Shown here: positions 62,784 to 64,000 of the stretch, in pieces
How positions within the stretch are numbered: position 1 is the stretch's first letter
How the letters are laid out: each line of letters opens with the position of its first letter
Source of the DNA: Agromyces laixinhei
GTDB lineage: Bacteria; Actinomycetota; Actinomycetes; Actinomycetales; Microbacteriaceae
DNA: 64,000 nucleotides
Direction of reading: 5' to 3'
Assembly: GCF_006337065.1 (NCBI RefSeq)
Contig: NZ_CP040872.1
Location: 186,001-250,000 of the forward strand
Notes under the pieces: model-generated
Databases searched by the model: none
Seen by the model: the letters and a program-made list of their open reading frames with translations, nothing else
Told to the model about the DNA's origin: nothing
Program-made: the position numbers and the translations under genes

Positions 62784-64000
62784 GTGCTCATCTGCCTGAC
62801 CGCGAGTCACAAGAACGCCGGGTTCGACATGCTCGAACGGCTTTCAGCGACCGCGGATGCCGCAGGCCCGCGGATCCGCAGCGGTCACTCAGCCGTGCAG
62901 GGCGCCGTCATCGTCGCCACGTGCAACCGCTTCGAGGCCTACCTCGACCTCGACGCGGCCGAAGGCGAGTCGCCGGTTCCCGCGGTGCACGAGGCGATCC
63001 GCTCGGTCGGTGCCGTCGCCGGACTCGAGCCCGCGCAGCTCCGCACCACGTTCGGATTCGTGCACGGCAACGCCGTCGCCGGCCACCTGTTCTCGGTGGC
63101 ATCCGGCCTCGAATCGGTCGTCGTCGGCGAGGGCGAGATCGCCGGCCAGGTGCGTCGCTCGCTCGAACGCGCCCGTAGCGAGGGCACCACGACGCCCGAT
63201 CTCGAACGGCTGTTCCAGCGCGCCTCGCAGATCTCGCGGCGTGTGAAGAACGAGACCGGCATCGGCAACGAAGGGCGTTCGGTCGTTCGCCTCGCCCTCG
63301 AACTCGCCGAGAGCCGCATCACCGATTGGGCGCAGACGCGAGTGCTGCTCGTCGGCACCGGCCGGTTCGCGGGTGCCTCGCTCGCGGCGCTCCGCGACCG
63401 AGGCGTCACCGACGTGCGCGTCTTCTCGCCCTCGGGTCGTGCCGCGAAGTTCGCCGCGAATCACGGCATCGAAGCGGTTGCTCTCCGCGATGTCGCCGCC
63501 GCGGCCGTGAGCGCCGACGTCATCGTGACGTGCACCACTGCCGAGCACCACGTCGTCGACCGGGCGCTGCTCGAGGCGGGCAGGGCGGGCCTCGAGGCAT
63601 CCGCTGCCGGCGGTGCCGCCGGTTCGCCTGTGTTCGCAGCGCGACCGCTCGGCCTCGTCGCCGAGCCGGGTGAAGCGGCGGTCGAGCGCCAGCTCGTGAT
63701 CGACCTCGGACTCCCGCGAAACGTCGCACCCGACGTCGTCGAGGTGCCGGGCGTCGAACTGCTCGATCTCGAGACGATCCGCATCCACGCACCGCTCGAG
63801 GAGTTCGGCGCGACCGATGCCGCGCGCGCGATCGTCGGCGGCGCGGCCCGGGCGTTCGGCGAAGCCCGCGACGAGCAGGATGTCGCGCCCGCCGCCGTCG
63901 CACTGCGACGCCACGTGTTCGACCTCCTCGACGGCGAGATCGAACGCGCCCGTAGTCGCGGCGACGACGACGGCCGCACCGAGGAAGCCCTGCGGCACAT
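62784..64000 (+). CDS. hemA: Glutamyl-tRNA reductase (3' end beyond window)
   Basis: At least 405 residues, open to the window edge without a stop. It reduces glutamyl-tRNA to glutamate-1-semialdehyde, the first committed step of heme synthesis. The catalytic Cys is in VIVATCNRFEAY (about residue 50); VVVGEGEIAGQVRRSLERAR, the NADPH-binding VLLVGTGRFAGASLAALRDRG and the late VIDLGLPRNVAPDV follow. GTG 62784 starts the protein directly (LICLTASHKNAGFDMLERL). It is divergent from the hemE cluster. An inserted GLEASAAGGAAGSPVFAARP stretch is longer than in typical GluTR. Confidence 0.94.
   Translation, partial: MLICLTASHKNAGFDMLERLSATADAAGPRIRSGHSAVQGAVIVATCNRFEAYLDLDAAEGESPVPAVHEAIRSVGAVAGLEPAQLRTTFGFVHGNAVAGHLFSVASGLESVVVGEGEIAGQVRRSLERARSEGTTTPDLERLFQRASQISRRVKNETGIGNEGRSVVRLALELAESRITDWAQTRVLLVGTGRFAGASLAALRDRGVTDVRVFSPSGRAAKFAANHGIEAVALRDVAAAAVSADVIVTCTTAEHHVVDRALLEAGRAGLEASAAGGAAGSPVFAARPLGLVAEPGEAAVERQLVIDLGLPRNVAPDVVEVPGVELLDLETIRIHAPLEEFGATDAARAIVGGAARAFGEARDEQDVAPAAVALRRHVFDLLDGEIERARSRGDDDGRTEEALRH

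Overview
The window is GC-rich and densely coded. Genes are packed with ATGA, GTGA and TGATG overlaps, and many operons start at a leaderless ATG or GTG. This points to a high-GC actinobacterium. The frequent words GGATGCC and GGCATCC, the coproporphyrin-type heme genes including hemQ, and the family mix suggest Microbacteriaceae, perhaps near Agromyces; that placement is inference. I saw no rRNA, tRNA, transposase, integrase, CRISPR array or phage structural gene. It reads as ordinary chromosome with short repeats in the gaps.

Layout. 0-5.3 kb: an AraC-type regulator cut by the window edge and by a frameshift, an MFS exporter, a polyprenol-phosphate mannosyltransferase-like enzyme, a POT peptide transporter and an alpha/beta hydrolase. 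5.3-10.6 kb: a DUF4097 lipoprotein, a guanidine-modifying enzyme translationally coupled to ornithine aminotransferase, an F420-type oxidoreductase and an Lrp regulator. 10.6-19.6 kb: a membrane protein with a YtrA-type GntR regulator, RimK (with C-terminal RCK domain) back to back with its retropepsin-like partner, PutA divergent from a LysR regulator, and a double-META lipoprotein. 19.6-29.4 kb: an OsmC-ACT-ArsR operon, a WYL regulator beside a DrrAB-like ABC exporter, a PEP-mutase-like protein, a carotenoid-desaturase-like oxidoreductase, an AI-2E-family permease and a thioesterase. 29.4-37.6 kb: a secreted repeat protein, the propionate/2-methylcitrate operon (GntR, prpD, prpB, prpC), a 3-hydroxyisobutyryl-CoA hydrolase and an ArsR regulator.

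37.64-38.36 kb is a 700-bp non-coding block holding three unrelated tandem repeats (7, 15 and 66 bp) and a perfect 22-bp inverted repeat; it ends at a leaderless trhO. 38.3-50.4 kb: trhO, membrane proteins, a secreted GH27 alpha-galactosidase, a cysteine-desulfurase-like protein, a second ABC exporter, an AlkZ-like DNA glycosylase candidate, and a frameshifted TetR gene divergent from an SDR gene across three tandem palindromic operators.

50.4-64 kb is a nearly complete heme pathway: hemA (running off the window) divergent from hemE-hemG, then three envelope-type genes (YtxH, holin-X, DUF3618) and a GntR regulator, then hemQ-hemH-hemC-hemD-hemB-hemL. The GntR gene carries an in-frame low-complexity insert containing a palindromic repeat whose second copy lies in the neighbouring intergenic gap. 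The window supports arginine/ornithine and proline catabolism to glutamate, propionate oxidation, galactoside use and heme synthesis. No single gene set looks like a clearly new system. The least explained structures are the 37.7-38.3 kb repeat block, the palindromic repeat families and the guanidine-modifying enzyme paired with rocD.
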